The notes under the pieces were generated by a model. The model was not told where the DNA came from. It searched no databases and was given only the letters and a program-made list of their open reading frames with translations. From contig DIXV01000035.1 in assembly GCA_002436115.1 (NCBI GenBank), forward strand, positions 1,627-9,258: a stretch of 7,632 nt of DNA, written 5' to 3'. The stretch is from Streptococcus sp. UBA6071 (GTDB taxonomy: Bacteria > Bacillota > Bacilli > Lactobacillales > Streptococcaceae). Of this stretch, positions 7,394 to 7,632 are shown one piece after another. Position 1 is the stretch's first letter, and each line of letters opens with the position of its first letter. The position numbers and the translations under genes were made by a program.

Positions 7394-7423
7394 ATTATAC
7401 CAAATTTTCTAATATTTTGACCA
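7394..7423 (-). promoter_or_regulatory. Promoter of the amino-acid importer operon
   Basis: Read on the minus strand, a perfect TATAAT (7399-7394) is preceded by TGG, giving an extended -10. TGGTCA (7423-7418) is a fair -35 at 18 bp. AT-rich DNA with eight Ts lies upstream and could act as an UP element. The leader should be only about 20-25 bases, too short for a riboswitch. Confidence 0.75.
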
Positions 7424-7431
7424 TTTTTAGT

Positions 7432-7470
7432 AAAAAAAAGCTATCAGGTCGCAGCGGTAGCCTAGACCTG
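7432..7470 (-). terminator. Hairpin plus T8, possible terminator with pseudoknot potential
   Basis: On the minus strand CAGGTC (7470-7465) pairs with GACCTG (7450-7445), and a few bases later comes TTTTTTTT (7439-7432). AGGCTA in the loop (7463-7458) can also pair with TAGCTT after the stem (7443-7438), giving an H-type pseudoknot layout. It lies just upstream of the importer -35, so it would shield that promoter from read-through. Confidence 0.45.
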
Positions 7471-7519
7471 TTTTAAAAGAGGATATTATTCGGGAATGGT
7501 GTGGACCATATAGGTACAG

Positions 7520-7576
7520 AAAAGACGACCAAAGGTCAATCAGAGATCATCCGAAAGAAACATTTAGTCGTCTCTT
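7520..7576 (-). terminator. Long hairpin, likely terminator of a gene beyond the right edge
   Basis: On the minus strand AAGAGACGACTAAA (7576-7563) pairs with TTTGGTCGTCTTTT (7533-7520) over 14 bp with two G-U pairs. On the plus strand those G-U pairs become A-C mismatches, so the minus transcript is the likely functional one. The 29-base loop can form a small inner hairpin. The U-rich end lies within the stem. No coding frame continues into 7577-7632 convincingly on either strand. Confidence 0.5.
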
Positions 7577-7632
7577 GTTTATAAGTCAGTTTAAGGAGAG
7601 AGCTACCTAAATCAAAACTCTTTTTCTAGATG

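Noticed and set aside
7432..7470. Riboswitch controlling the importer operon
   Set aside because: The structure lies upstream of the importer's -35 and would not be in its transcript.
7593..7632. AAGGAG at 7593-7598 and an ATG at the right edge (7630) as a new plus-strand gene
   Set aside because: The two are about 31 bases apart, too far to work together, and no other start follows the AAGGAG.

Overview
The window looks like chromosomal DNA of a Streptococcus, with low GC, AGGAG-type ribosome binding sites and compact operons. The best evidence is the enolase. It has the 434-residue streptococcal form, ends in the Lys-Lys seen in streptococcal enolases, and uses the restricted codon set of a highly expressed gene. 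The second piece of evidence is a three-gene operon whose order matches relPRS of Streptococcus mutans: small alarmone synthetase, response regulator, sensor kinase. I do not assign a species.

Left to right: (1) 1-259, minus strand: the N-terminal 86 codons of a medium-chain (quinone-oxidoreductase-like) dehydrogenase that runs off the left edge. (2) 260-544: a divergent intergenic region with a perfect 15-bp palindrome, 11-bp-phased T-tracts and an extended -10 promoter. (3) 545-3088, plus strand: relP-relR-relS, tightly coupled (4-bp overlap, then 1-bp gap), followed by two consecutive rho-independent terminators. (4) 3370-4846, plus strand: eno as a single-gene unit with its own near-consensus promoter and a strong terminator. 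(5) About 4850-5167: no convincing gene. (6) 5168-7423, minus strand: an amino-acid ABC importer operon transcribed in the order permease, ATPase, lipoprotein, with its own promoter and a perfect 12-bp terminator stem. (7) 7430-7632: noncoding, with hairpins that fold best as minus-strand RNA and probably terminate a gene beyond the right edge.

RelP makes (p)ppGpp. RelS and RelR form a two-component system encoded with it, which suggests that an envelope signal feeds alarmone production. Enolase serves glycolysis and is often surface-displayed in streptococci. The importer probably takes up a polar or charged amino acid.

I see no mobile element, CRISPR array, tRNA or rRNA. I also find no convincing wholly undescribed system. 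The most unusual details are the RelS kinase (no visible HAMP, no canonical G1 box), a Lys-to-Gly change in the enolase plasminogen-binding motif, a short-form importer ATPase, and unexplained RNA-like structures at the right end and after eno.
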